Assembly (NCBI GenBank): GCA_023055505.1
Contig: JALIRH010000035.1
Span: 6,182,748 to 6,246,747 of the forward strand
Direction of reading: 5' to 3'
Source of the DNA: Callipepla californica brunnescens
Taxonomy: Eukaryota > Chordata > Aves > Galliformes > Odontophoridae
DNA length: 64,000 nucleotides
The notes beneath the pieces were generated by a model. That model did not search any database, was not told the DNA's origin, and worked only from the letters and a program-made list of their open reading frames with translations. Positions within the stretch are counted from its first letter, which is position 1. The number at the start of each line of letters is the position of its first letter. This document shows positions 12,201 through 22,079 of the stretch, piece by piece. Position numbers and translations under genes: made by a program.

Positions 12201-12820
12201 GATGACCGGCTAATCTGGCTACCCTTAAGATGAGCTAGTCCGAGAAGCCTTTTCCCTGTTGTGTGTTCCTGTTGACATCTTGGTACTGTGATACGGCCAG
12301 TCATTTTCCACACCAATCTTAACTTTAAAGTTCTCCTCTGCTCCCCTGAAGTGGGTTGCTGCATAGAAGGAAGCTTATGTACAGAAGGTGTGTTTTTAGG
12401 GGAATAGCTTGTTGGTATTGCAGTCTGTCCTTAATCTGAGCTTTACCTTGCAGTTAGGAGCTAGGACTCACTTGACCTGCATGCTTGGGATGATGGCCTC
12501 TTGTCTGAGAGCAGCCAGATAACAGTCTGCATCTGTTATCCCAGAGACTTGCCAGGGCAGGATACCATTGTGATTTCCATCTCCTTCCTGCCTTTGCAGT
12601 TAGCTTTCTTCGGAGTGGTACCAAACTCATCTTCCGGAGAAGGAGCAAGCAGAAGGAAGCTGGCCTCAGCCAGTCACATGATGACTTGTCCAACGTCACT
12701 GCCAGCGCTGCCACTAAGAAGAAAGCTGGCAGCTTCTCCCACCGCCTCATCAAACGCTTCTCCTTCAAGTCTAAATCCAAACCTAAAACTAGTGACAGCA
12801 CAACAACAGGTGAGAACTGA
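3162..12820 (+). CDS. C2CD2L: C2CD2L (TMEM24), 3' thirteen coding exons, partial
   Basis: C2CD2L/TMEM24 is an ER-anchored tether and phosphatidylinositol transfer protein at ER-plasma membrane contacts, known for roles in insulin secretion and in neurons. Exons: 3162-3257, 3713-3832, 5640-5750, 6566-6682, 7121-7238, 7400-7523, 8038-8102, 8647-8774, 9069-9240, 9853-9954, 10550-10683, 11168-11450, 12600-12820. They join in frame to 1791 nt (596 codons plus TGA), the length expected for the family minus about 110 N-terminal residues. Order: most of the SMP lipid-transfer domain (exons 1-4), C2 domain (5-8), disordered Ser/Thr-rich linker, and a Lys/Arg-rich C-terminus that in mammals binds the plasma membrane and is released by phosphorylation. 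Signature peptides include [53 protein letters not shown] and [20 protein letters not shown]. The 5' exon(s) with the start codon and TM segment are not seen in this window. The paralogue C2CD2 fits less well, because the C-terminal motifs are those of C2CD2L. Identification is from memory of the family. Confidence 0.95.
3713..3832 (+). CDS. C2CD2L: C2CD2L exon: SMP domain, part 2
   Basis: Phase 0 to 0, 40 codons, between tttctctgtag and gtaata. It reads [20 protein letters not shown] then a [14 protein letters not shown] end, collinear with the mammalian SMP domain. Confidence 0.94.
5640..5750 (+). CDS. C2CD2L: C2CD2L exon: SMP domain, part 3
   Basis: Phase 0 to 0, 37 codons, acceptor gggccag, donor gtaagc. 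It encodes [17 protein letters not shown] and [16 protein letters not shown], a strongly conserved SMP segment. The intron before it (3833-5639, about 1.8 kb) shows no other exon. Confidence 0.94.
6566..6682 (+). CDS. C2CD2L: C2CD2L exon: end of SMP domain
   Basis: Encodes [20 protein letters not shown] then [12 protein letters not shown], the hallmark end of the SMP domain. The donor is gtaagg at 6683. The acceptor is the least certain in the gene: 6566 keeps phase 0 after an atypical ttgtggag, and 6569 is a one-codon alternative. Confidence 0.88.
7121..7238 (+). CDS. C2CD2L: C2CD2L exon: SMP-C2 linker and first C2 strand
   Basis: Acceptor cttcttcag-type, donor gtaagt, phase 0 to 1. It begins [13 protein letters not shown] and continues [18 protein letters not shown], the leading strand of the C2 domain. 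Confidence 0.92.
7400..7523 (+). CDS. C2CD2L: C2CD2L exon: C2 core
   Basis: Phase 1 to 2, acceptor ctgttgcag, donor gtaagt. It encodes [20 protein letters not shown] and [10 protein letters not shown]. The family C2 domain lacks the usual set of calcium-binding aspartates, and none stands out here. Confidence 0.93.
8038..8102 (+). CDS. C2CD2L: C2CD2L exon: C2 strand
   Basis: Short 65-nt exon, phase 2 to 1, acceptor tttcaacag, donor gtaagt. It encodes [20 protein letters not shown], collinear with the mammalian LGPQSRELTLKVL segment. Confidence 0.92.
8647..8774 (+). CDS. C2CD2L: C2CD2L exon: end of C2 domain
   Basis: Phase 1 to 0, acceptor ccttttgcag, donor gtgagc. It reads [20 protein letters not shown] and [12 protein letters not shown]. 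It is less conserved than its neighbours, but frame and splice sites are clean. Confidence 0.9.
9069..9240 (+). CDS. C2CD2L: C2CD2L exon: linker with [13 protein letters not shown] motif
   Basis: Phase 0 to 1, acceptor actctgtag, donor gtgagg. It contains [20 protein letters not shown] followed by [17 protein letters not shown], a near-invariant block of the family. The start ([17 protein letters not shown]) is variable linker. Confidence 0.95.
9853..9954 (+). CDS. C2CD2L: C2CD2L exon: Ser-rich linker
   Basis: Phase 1 to 1, acceptor gctatgaag (weak pyrimidine tract), donor gtaagt. It encodes [20 protein letters not shown] then [13 protein letters not shown], matching the family's phosphorylatable linker. 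Confidence 0.93.
10550..10683 (+). CDS. C2CD2L: C2CD2L exon: [13 protein letters not shown] block
   Basis: Phase 1 to 0, acceptor ttgtgctcag, donor gtgtct. It encodes [16 protein letters not shown] and [17 protein letters not shown], diagnostic of C2CD2L. Confidence 0.95.
11168..11450 (+). CDS. C2CD2L: C2CD2L exon: acidic linker, SDISERPS block
   Basis: The longest coding exon (283 nt), phase 0 to 1, acceptor cccctccag, donor gtgagg. It begins [17 protein letters not shown] and ends [31 protein letters not shown]. The centre is variable. Confidence 0.95.
12600..12820 (+). CDS. C2CD2L: C2CD2L last recognised coding exon, basic C-terminus
   Basis: Acceptor gcctttgcag. It encodes [31 protein letters not shown] and [15 protein letters not shown], the polybasic membrane-binding tail. 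Read straight through, the protein ends SDSTTTGEN at TGA 12818-12820. A strong donor (acag|gtgaga) overlaps the last codons at 12809/12810, so an isoform splicing to a downstream 3' exon is possible. Confidence 0.9.
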
Positions 12821-15800
12821 ATGAAGGAGAAGCCAGTTCGAAGGATTCAACAGAAATTGTCTTCTAGTCTCTCGTCTTTCCACTCCACGGGTACCTGTGA
12901 CCTTCAGTCCAGTTCCTTCCATCCTTGGCTGAGGGAAGACACCCTGGTACTTGACGTTGTTTGAGGAGCAAAGGTGGTGTATTCAGGGCTGAGGCTGCTT
13001 AACTGTCTTAGCTCAGCCTTTTCTGACTGTTAAGCTCTCTCAAAAAGCTGAGCTGACATGCTAATCCCCATTGGGGTCCCAGGAACTGCAGAAGAGACTA
13101 CGTCTGTGTAGCTGTCCAGTTTCAACCAGGTGCTTCCTTGTAAGAGAGGGGTCCTCTCAAGTGACAGTCTCACCTAAAAAGTGAGAAACTGCTAAGGTAG
13201 CTGCATTTTTCAAGAGCTGTGGGTTGTAACCTTGCTGACTTCTGGTATTGAGAAAGAATGGTGTGTCCACAATCCATTTATTTGTTGCTCTTGCTTGGTG
13301 CAGAGGCTTGTTGCCCAACTGAGATGCGTGATGCGTTCAGGGGTGGTTGCATGGTTGCATTCCTGACCTGAGAGCTGTAAGCAGAATGAGATACTCTTCC
13401 CCACTCAGTTTTGCTATTGGAATGGCTTCTGGTTCAGAGGGTGCTGAGGAGGCCTGCTTTCTGTGCTATACTGATGCAGAAAGGTGTCTCCAAGGAGGAA
13501 GTCTTAACCACTAGGCAAGTTTTTTGTAGAAGATGGAGTCCTTGCAAGGTTTGGTTGCTGCTCTCAGTGCTGCCATCTGGTGACACAACCCTCCCGTATT
13601 TGTGTTCTGGAGTGGTGAAGAGGCCTTGCTGCGTGCATATACCAGCTGTCTTCTGTATGAGTGGAACCCTTTTCCTTGTACGTAGCTGGGGCTTCCCCAG
13701 TGTTCTGCTGGAAGATGGCAGAGGCTGTCATCCGGTCCTGCATGATGTGTGGCCTCACTCTCTAGCAGTTCTAGCACTGATGACGGATATTGTGCTGGAA
13801 CAGGACCAGTGAGAAATGTGGCAATACCAGCAAAAGAGCAGTGTGGTGTGAAACTTCAAGCTGTGTGGCAGCACAAGTGAGGACCTTACACGTTTTCACA
13901 GAGGAAAGTATAGAAAGCCTTTCTTGATGGCATTTGATACTCCCTTTTTTTATAAATATAACTCTCTGTGTTTGAACTGGGGGCATTTTTGCAGTGGGTG
14001 TTTCTTGAGGGGGAGTTACTTGGGGGAAATCAACTGCTTGCACAGGAGTAAACACTGCCCTTCTAAATGAATGTTTTTCCAGTCTCCTGAGATGCATGCG
14101 CTATGAATATCCTTGGAGGTCCACTTCTGATGAGTGTCACAGCACTTCCTGAGGAAATGATGGTGCTCTGTCAGAGTAGATGGTTTGAATGGAAGCTCTT
14201 GCTGTTCTGTGGGTTGAGGAGTCGGGGAAATGGAGCAAAAGAGAGGAGAAAAAGCCTCATAAGAGAGGTCACGTAGGCTTGGCTGAGTTTTCTAGCTTTA
14301 ATTTTTCTGTTGAGGTGGGGGCTGTTGATGTACTCCATGCAGGTTGTGACCCAAATGAAAAAAATAGTCGATCTATGTGACAGTGATCTGTGACACAGTG
14401 CATTGTGTCAGAAGGATAAAACTTAGGTTACTGATAAGGTCTCGTGCCTTTTCCAAAGACTGGAATGTGTTTGGTAAGCTGCTGTGAAGGGATTTATAGT
14501 TAGGAAAATTCAGGCGTGTCTCGAAAGTATCTGAAAGTAGGGAAGACTAGAGTCACTTAGGTTTGGATTTTAAGTGTTGATGTGTGCCAAAAGAAAGGCC
14601 TCTAGTTTTCAATCTGTTGATTCCTCACAAGGTTGAATGTACCTAATAAGTTTGACTGTTCCAGCTGGCTGACCAGGAGCCTCTTCTCTGTTTTTGCAGG
14701 TCTGGAATTCTTTCTGCCATTCCCAAATTCTTTTTTTTATCTCATCTCCTTTTTTCTTGGTTTCTTTCCTCATCAGCACAGTACTGTGGCTAGGGCTGTG
14801 TGGTTTTCTGTGCAGATCGATGCACTCCAGTTGTCATGGAGCATGCTATTCAGTAGGAGTAATGAAAATCGATGTATTTGATGCACCGCTTTGGGAAGTT
14901 GGCTTTCTGTAACTAAGCCCTAGTAATCTCTGGTTTGACATAGGCTTCCTTCTCTGGGTCAGTGACATATCACGTGTGGAACTTCTTCACAGGTCTGCAT
15001 GGGGCAGCTTGTGGCAAGTGGCCAGGGCTGCCACCAGTGTTTCTGGAATGTTAATGTAAGAACAGCTGTGAGAGAGAGTGCGTATTGCCCTTGTTGGCGT
15101 GGATCACTCTGCAAAATGCCAGTAAGGTTTATGTCTGATAAACACCTAATTTTAAACCAGAGTAGTTTGTTCTTCCTTAGAGGAAGGAAGCAATAGGAGA
15201 GTTAGAAGTAAAGCACAAACTAGAGTTCCTCACTGGCCTCAGGGAACCAAGGAGGTTTTTCTAGCTATGTTAAATAGGTAATTCCTGGAATACATCTGTG
15301 CATCTTGATGAACTTATTCCTGCCTCGTAGGCTCCAGGATACGGTTGCTCTTAAGTGGCAGTGGAATTACTGTTTTTGATGTTTTACCTTTGAACTTTCA
15401 AAAGAATTACCCTAACGTCTCAAAAGAATTTTCTCGGAATAGCCTGTGCTGCCATCCGTAGAATGAATGGCCCAGATGATGCACGATTGTGTTTTTTTTC
15501 CCTTGAGATTTTGGTGGTGCTCTTTTTTTGTGGGCAGTAACTTGGATGTGGAGGTTTGCACCTGGCTAGATAGCTTGCGAGCTAGATAGTCTCAAGTTCA
15601 GGCAGAGTACATCTCCAAACATGAAGTCACGTCTCCTTTTGTTTTCTTTCTGCCACATAATTTCTTTTTGAAGTTCTACAGTGCAGAACTGGTATCGTAG
15701 CCTGTGTTTTTTCTACAAAATGCTCTCTGTAAGTGCAGAATATTTTTCAGAGTATTTAGATAAAATGGTATTGGTAGAATGGATCCATTGTCTGCACTTG

Positions 15801-16573
15801 GAGTTTTTTTTTTGTACATTCTTGATTTAATGTATTCATCCTTAATCTTCATATCTCTACATGGCTTCCTTTCTCTACTGCAAAGCTGGTTTTGTCCTCT
15901 TAAGTAATAGGTGACTGATTTTGTTTTTTCCTGGCTACGTGAGCACATGCAAATAGATTACTTCAAGCCAGGTACAGTAACAAATCCACCTCACAAAGAG
16001 GTGTGATTATTGGCCTATGAAATGATTCTTTTATCATGTTCTCAGAATGAAAGGGAAAGTCATGCAGGTCTCTGGTCTCCAGAAACTAGAGACAGAGTCT
16101 GTTGGAGTTTTCTTTTGTAAAACTGCTGTGTAAAACAAATCTGTTTGTATTTAATCACTGCTTGTGCTATTTAAAAAAACAAACAGACAAAAAAAAGGGA
16201 AACCTGTTCAGATTCATGTGGGTACTCATTTCCTTAACTTCTTGCCACTTCAGGGTACGTGGATTTTGTAGTGACTGGGGCCACAGAGCAACTGCAGTGT
16301 GCGGTGCGGGCTGCCGTCTTACTCTTTAGACTCAAATGGTCTCCCATTGCTGGGTTGCAGTCTCAGGGTAGCCTCAATATTTGCACATAATTAAGTTAGT
16401 CCTTGACCAAATAATTGTGTGGGGGAAAAAAGGAGTGGAAGGGTGGTGGGCATGTACACAGATAGCATTCAGAAAGATTCAGCCTACTTATGTGAGCCCT
16501 TGTTCCAGATGTTACATTTTGCTGCTGGCTACAAAAGAAAAAGGGGGGACTATTAAATGAAGCCAAAGTATAC

Positions 16574-16597
16574 TTTTTTTTTTTTTTTTTTTTTTTT
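16574..16597. repeat. poly(T) tract, T24
   Basis: Uninterrupted run of 24 T in non-coding sequence. It could be a simple repeat or the poly(A) tail of an insertion on the - strand. No target-site duplication was identified. Confidence 0.85.
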
Positions 16598-17828
16598 ATT
16601 CCTTGGTGTATGGTTGAAAAGAGTTGGTAGAATTTACCTGTACTGTGTATTTTCACTTCTTTGAAGAAAACAGATTTCCCTAGCTATTTGCTTCTAACTG
16701 TGTTTCTGTCTGGATGCACTCTCCTCACATTTTGGTAAGGCTTTTAAGAATCTCCCTGATGAAAAAGCCCTTGACATATGCCTGCCTCATTGTACCCTCT
16801 TAAAATGAGAAAAACTTGTGCATGAATGTAGGGGCCTGCAAAACCATCAGCTCTTTGGGTTGCTGTAGGCTTTAATACGATAAATGTTGACTGAGGCTTG
16901 ATGCTTGGAGAGGAGGTTCAATGGTTGCCCAACTCAAGGGCAGAGGGATTGGGTATGCGCATGCATGTTTGCATATGCTTGTGAGTGGAATGTTCTCTGA
17001 ATCTGTGAAACCAATTGCACTGCACAGTGGCTGGACGGGCATGTTTGAGGGGCTTGGGGGAGGCCTTACGTGGTATCCACAAAATTTGTCTTATCCTGAC
17101 CTCTCCAGAGGTGGACTTGAGGACAAATTCTAACCGCCGCGCCTTTGAATACCTTCAAAATGCTTAAATAGTCGAGGATGATTTTTTAGATAGATTTGGC
17201 TGAAGTGGGGGAGAGGGAGCAGAGACTACGCAGCTAATCAGGAAACAGTTCAGTGGAGGGGAAACGTTGAGAAATCTTCAAACTGCTGTGAGCGTGCCAG
17301 GGGCATGTGCTCTTTCTAACCTTGAACTGGGTATATGGAAATGTGTCTGCTTAAATGCTTTTATCTTTTATCGATGCTGCTTCTTATGACAGCTAATCTG
17401 AGTTCATGTTTGCTAATCCTACAGAGGGGGTTGTTACTGGGTAGCTGTCAAGACGCTTGACTGCTGGGTGGATGGTACTTGCTTCTGGGATCTTTTGCCA
17501 TGTTCTTCCCCTCCCTGCCCATAGTTCATGGTGAGTGTAATAAGAGTAACAATATCAATGGTGGTCAGACTTCTGAAAAAGACCTTTATGTACTTGTGAT
17601 AATCACAGATCTTTCTAGACAGCATGACTGCTCTATACCATCTTTCCTTGCTTGTAGAGGTACCGGACCAAATACGTATGCTAAATCTGAATTGGCACCC
17701 CTCCTTTTGCGTGCTTTTTCCTTTCTTCCCTTGTATTTTAATGTCTTCTTTCTGGGTGGTTTATTTTAACTCCAGGTTGTTTGGAAGGAAAAGAAAATTA
17801 GGAACTGTGTAGTTATTTAAGAAATGGA

Positions 17829-17834
17829 AATAAA
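17829..17834 (+). terminator. poly(A) signal AATAAA
   Basis: Canonical hexamer in AT-rich sequence 5 kb past the C2CD2L stop codon. No clear GT-rich element follows, so it is the weaker of the two signals. Confidence 0.4.
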
Positions 17835-17923
17835 ATGACCTAATTCAGACAAAATGAATGAAGTTATTGCACCTTTGTAAATGTTGTAACAGCTGAACCT
17901 GTTAACTTATTAAAACACATGGA

Positions 17924-17929
17924 AATAAA
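17924..17929 (+). terminator. poly(A) signal AATAAA, likely C2CD2L 3' end
   Basis: AATAAA followed within about 45 nt by a GT-rich stretch (gagtgttgtgcatggg), the usual layout of a cleavage site. Candidate end of the C2CD2L transcript near 17.95 kb. Confidence 0.5.
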
Positions 17930-17950
17930 ACCCTGATCCTGAGCTTTTAC

Positions 17951-19107
17951 TTCATATATGCTGGAGTGTTGTGCATGGGCCATGAGCATTCTAGAAGTCC
18001 ACAGAAGTAGCAGATTTGTTGCTCTGTTTCATAAGATTGCCACCTCAGAACAACCCTTAATTGCTGAAAGTAGATACAATGTGCAAGCCCTCAGCAAGTG
18101 CTGAAGCTTTTGTCCCTCCCTGTCTTACCTGTCTTAATCTCCCTTCTCTTTCTCTCACTGCTATATCCCCCGTCCACGTGGTTGTCTCCTTTTCTAATCT
18201 TTCCTTCTTACATCGTGCTCCCTTAATTTTTTCTTTCCATCTCTGCCCTGCAGCCTGTGGCTATGGGAGGTGACTTCCCTACTGGATGGGAGGATGCTGC
18301 AACAGACCTGACCACCGAAGAGAAGGAAGAGCATAGAGGTGCCAAGCCCTGCAGCAGACCTCTTGGGATTTGTGTGCATTAGAAACTTATTTTGTGTTAA
18401 TGACTGTGAATTTGGACTTGGCGAGCGGCTGCGCTGATTGACAGAGCCTTAGATATTGTGGGGGTCAGATGGTGGCCTTGTGCTCCGCAGGGCTTTATCA
18501 GTGGAGTGGTTCTGGAGAAGCCATGAGTTCGGACAAGGAGGATGTGATAATGGGGGAAGAGCTGCTCTGGCCAGGGCCAGTGGTGGCTGCAGGATGGGAG
18601 GAGGAGAGTGGTGGCAGTTGGGCTGTGTTGTGTGTTGCTGCCTAGGGAGCTACGATGCAAGCTGATCTACAGCTGCAGAAGAAAGTGTCCTGTGACCAAA
18701 GTGGTAGGTGACCTGGGGGTTGGAGTGTGGCCCCAGGACTGAGTGGTGGGACTGTGCAGAGCGAGTCTTGGGAAAATATCCAGTGCGGTGCCTGGCGGTG
18801 TGGAACAAGGGCAGAGATAGTACAGTGCAGCCCTGTGCACCCTGAAATGATCCCAGGGCAGGAATGCCACAGCCCACTAGGAACAGTCATGTTCATTTTG
18901 ACTGCCTTCCGTGAGGAAGATGTTTCCTACAGTCTTTCCCTGAGTGTGAGGAGGCATGGCTTCTTCTGGCTTCCTAAGGGACACGTGATATGCCCATTTC
19001 ACCAAACGTGTGTGTAGTGCCCAGAGGAGATATTTCCATAGAGACTGCTGAATGAGCCGGTTAGAGCAGTTATGAGACACCAGTTGTGCATTTGGGCATG
19101 CATGTGT
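17951..19107. other. intergenic, no gene recognised
   Basis: Unique sequence between the likely 3' end of C2CD2L and the CR1 fragment. A short exon-like piece near 18254-18340 has a good pyrimidine-rich acceptor but a poor donor and matches nothing I know. Confidence 0.4.
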
Positions 19108-19252
19108 AGAATCATACAATCACAAGGTTGGAAAGGACCTACAAGATGATCTAGTCCAACCGTCCACCCATTACTATTGCTACCACAAGTACTAAACTAC
19201 ATCTCGTAGCTCCTCAACCAGGTGCCTCTTTCCCTGTCATTCAAAGCAAGAG
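19108..19252 (-). mobile_element. CR1-type LINE, 5'-truncated 3' end
   Basis: Starts with tagaatcatacaatcacaa and continues ggttggaaaggacctacaag, then atgatctagtccaaccgtcc. This is the reverse-complement hallmark of bird CR1 3' ends, which terminate in ATTCTATG-like octamers. Only about 145 bp remains. Orientation is minus. The element stops where the satellite-related sequence begins and is the best taxonomic marker (bird) in the window. Confidence 0.85.
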
Positions 19253-19485
19253 AGAACAGACCGCCAGGGACAGTGCTGCGGGCTCGCTCAATCCCGTGGG
19301 AGTTGGTTCCGCGCTGCCCCCGCGTGGCCAAATCGCGGAACTGCCGATGTGGATAGGGATCGATCCCGCGGGCAGCGGAACGAAGGGACGGCTGTGGTTT
19401 CTGACCGCTCTGCACGGCGATTCCAGCAATGATTCCTATGCCTCGACCTCCGTGCGATAGTGCGTATGCAGCCACGAGAAACGAC

Positions 19486-19560
19486 AAGGACATCTCCCCC
19501 CAATCTGGAGCAACATCACCCTTGCCGCCCCAAACAACAGCAATGGCAGTGACAACATGG
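19486..19560. repeat. minisatellite-like fragment inside the left edge of the satellite
   Basis: Between two diverged satellite pieces lies gacatctccccccaatctgg, then agcaacatcaccc and caacagcaatggcagtgaca. This is the vocabulary of the C-rich minisatellite that flanks the other end of the array, 24 kb away. Confidence 0.7.
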
Positions 19561-21590
19561 AAGTGGCGAATCGACGTTCTGACCGCTCTGCACTGCGAGT
19601 CCGCCAATCTCTATCATGCTCAGTCCTCCGAGCGATACTGCGCATGCGCACACGAGCGAATAGGAAACTCCCATTGCTGCGGCTCTCACAAGTGCCGGCG
19701 AGCAGCCCGCTTTCGGACCGCCAGCCCAACAGCATTGCCCATCGTCCACTTTAGGATTCCGCTACTTTTATTCCCCCTTTTTTGGGCTCGATCGCCATTC
19801 CGATCCGGGAAACGGACATTTTCATTCCCAGCGGCCCCTGCGCACATCGCCGGCGCCCGATTGGCTCGGCTTCGCACGTGACCGCCAGGAGCCCGCCCCA
19901 GAAGCGCGCATGCGCGCTGCGGCGGCGGCGCTCACTGCTGCCGCCTGGCGAAGAGAATTCGGTACTGCAGGCACTGCCCAAACCCGGAAAAGAGCACAGC
20001 GCATGCGCGAGTAAAGGCGGAAGCGGCGAACGTACGTTCCGACCGCTCTGCACAGCGACTCCGCCCAGCTTTATCGTACTCAGTCCTCCGAGCCTCACGG
20101 CGCATGCGCAAACTTTCGCATATGAAACTCCCGTTCCTGCGGCTCTCACAGGTGCCGGCGAGCAGCCCGCTTTCGGACCGCCAGCTCGACAGCATTCCCG
20201 GTCGTCCGCTTTAGGACCCCGCGGCTTTTATTCCCCCGTTTTGCCCTCGATCGCGATCCCGGTCCGGGAAGCGGACATTTTCCTTCCCGGCAGCCCCAAT
20301 GCAAAACGCCGGCACCCGATTGGCTCAGCTCTGCACGTGACCGCCAGGAGCCCGCCCCAGAAGCGCGCATGCGCGCTGCGGCGGCGGCGCTCACTGCTGC
20401 CGCCTGGCGAAGAGAATTCGGTACTGCAGGCACTGCCCAAACCCGGAAAAGAGCACAGCGCATGCGCGAGTAAACGCGGAAGCGGCGAACGTACGTTCCG
20501 ACCGCTCTGCACAGCTCCTCCGCCAAGCTCTATCGTTCTCAGTCCTCCGAGCCTCACTGCGCATGCGCAAACTTTCGCATATGAAACTCCCGTTCCTGCG
20601 GCTCTCACAGGTGCCGGCGAGCAGCCCGCTTTCGGACCGCCAGCTCGACAGTATTCCCGGTCGTCCGCTTTAGGACCCCGCGGCTTTTATTCCCCGGTTT
20701 TGCCCTCGATCGCGATCCCGGTCCGGGAAGCGGACATTTTCCTTCCCGGCAGCCCCAATGCAAAACGCCGGCACCCGATTGGCTCAGCTCTGCACGTGAC
20801 CGCCAGGAGCCCGCCCCAGAAGCGCGCATGCGCACTGCTGCGGCGGCGCTCACTGCTGCCGCCTGGCGAAGAGAATTCGGTACTGCAGGCACTGCCCAAA
20901 CCCGGAAAAAGAGCACAGCGCATGCGCGAGTAAAGGCGGAAGCGGCGAACGTACGTTCCGACCGCTCTGCACAGCGACTCCGCCCAGCTTTATCGTACTC
21001 AGTCCTCCGAGCCTCACTGCGCATGCGCAAACTTTCGCATATGAAACTCCCGTTCCTGCGGCTCTCACAGGTGCCGGCGAGCAGCCCGCTTTCGGACCGC
21101 CAGCTCGACAGCATTCCCGGTCGTCCGCTTTAGGACCCCGCGGCTTTTATTCCCCCGTTTTACCCTCGATCGCGATCCCGGTCCGGGAAGCGGACATTTT
21201 CCTTCCCGGCAGCCCCAATGCAAAACGCCGGCACCCGATTGGCTCAGCTCTGCACGTGACCGCCAGGAGCCCGCCCCAGAAGCGCGCATGCGCGCTGCTG
21301 CGGCGGCGCTCACTGCTGCCGCCTGGCGAAGAGAATTCGGTACTGCAGGCACTGCCCAAACCCGGAAAAAGAGCACAGCGCATGCGCGAGTAAAGGCGGA
21401 AGCGGCGAACGTACGTTCCGACCGCTCTGCACAGCGACTCCGCCCAGCTTTATCGTACTCAGTCCTCCGAGCCTCACGGCGCATGCGCAAACTTTCGCAT
21501 ATGAAACTCCCGTTCCTGCGGCTCTCACAGGTGCCGGCGAGCAGCCCGCTTTCGGACCGCCAGCTCGACAGCATTCCCGGTCGTCCGCTT

Positions 21591-22050
21591 TAGGACCCCG
21601 CGGCTTTTATTCCCCCGTTTTGCCCTCGATCGCGATCCCGGTCCGGGAAGCGGACATTTTCCTTCCCGGCAGCCCCAATGCAAAACGCCGGCACCCGATT
21701 GGCTCAGCTCTGCACGTGACCGCCAGGAGCCCGCCCCAGAAGCGCGCATGCGCACTGCTGCGGCGGCGCTCACTGCTGCCGCCTGGCGAAGAGAATTCGG
21801 TACTGCAGGCACTGCCCAAACCCGGAAAAAGAGCACAGCGCATGCGCGAGTAAAGGCGGAAGCGGCGAACGTACGTTCCGACCGCTCTGCACAGCGACTC
21901 CGCCCAGCTTTATCGTACTCAGTCCTCCGAGCCTCACGGCGCATGCGCAAACTTTCGCATATGAAACTCCCATTCCTGCGGCTCTCACAGGTGCCGGCGA
22001 GCAGCCCGCTTTCGGACCGCCAGCTCGACAGCATTCCCGGTCGTCCGCTT
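21591..22050. promoter_or_regulatory. representative satellite unit with promoter-like motifs
   Basis: One consensus unit, in order: cgatcgcgat; imperfect palindrome cccggtccggg; inverted CCAAT box (gattggctca, NF-Y type); gcacgtgacc (E-box of USF/TFE type); cccgcccc (GC box on the other strand); cgcgcatgcgca (full NRF1-type site); cccggaaa and ggcggaag (ETS type); agcgcatgcgcg and ggcgcatgcgca (near or full NRF1-type sites, full in units reading tgcgcatgcgca); aacgtacgtt (10-bp palindrome); ttcgcatatgaa. The combination is that of TATA-less housekeeping promoters. Binding or transcription is inferred, not shown. Confidence 0.6.
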
Positions 22051-22079
22051 TAGGACCCCGCGGCTTTTATTCCCCCGTT

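Larger units (their letters stand above)
12821..17950 (+). other. probable long 3' UTR / 3' flank of C2CD2L
   Basis: No further exon recognised over about 5.1 kb of unique sequence, which ends at two poly(A) signals. A single very long terminal exon, or one or more non-coding 3' introns, would both fit. Which is right cannot be told from sequence alone. Confidence 0.4.

Noticed and set aside
18254..18340. Exon-like piece after a pyrimidine-rich acceptor (ctctgccctgcag)
   Set aside because: Donor agag|gtgcca is poor. Joining it to the C2CD2L donor at 12809 meets a stop after six codons. No known match.
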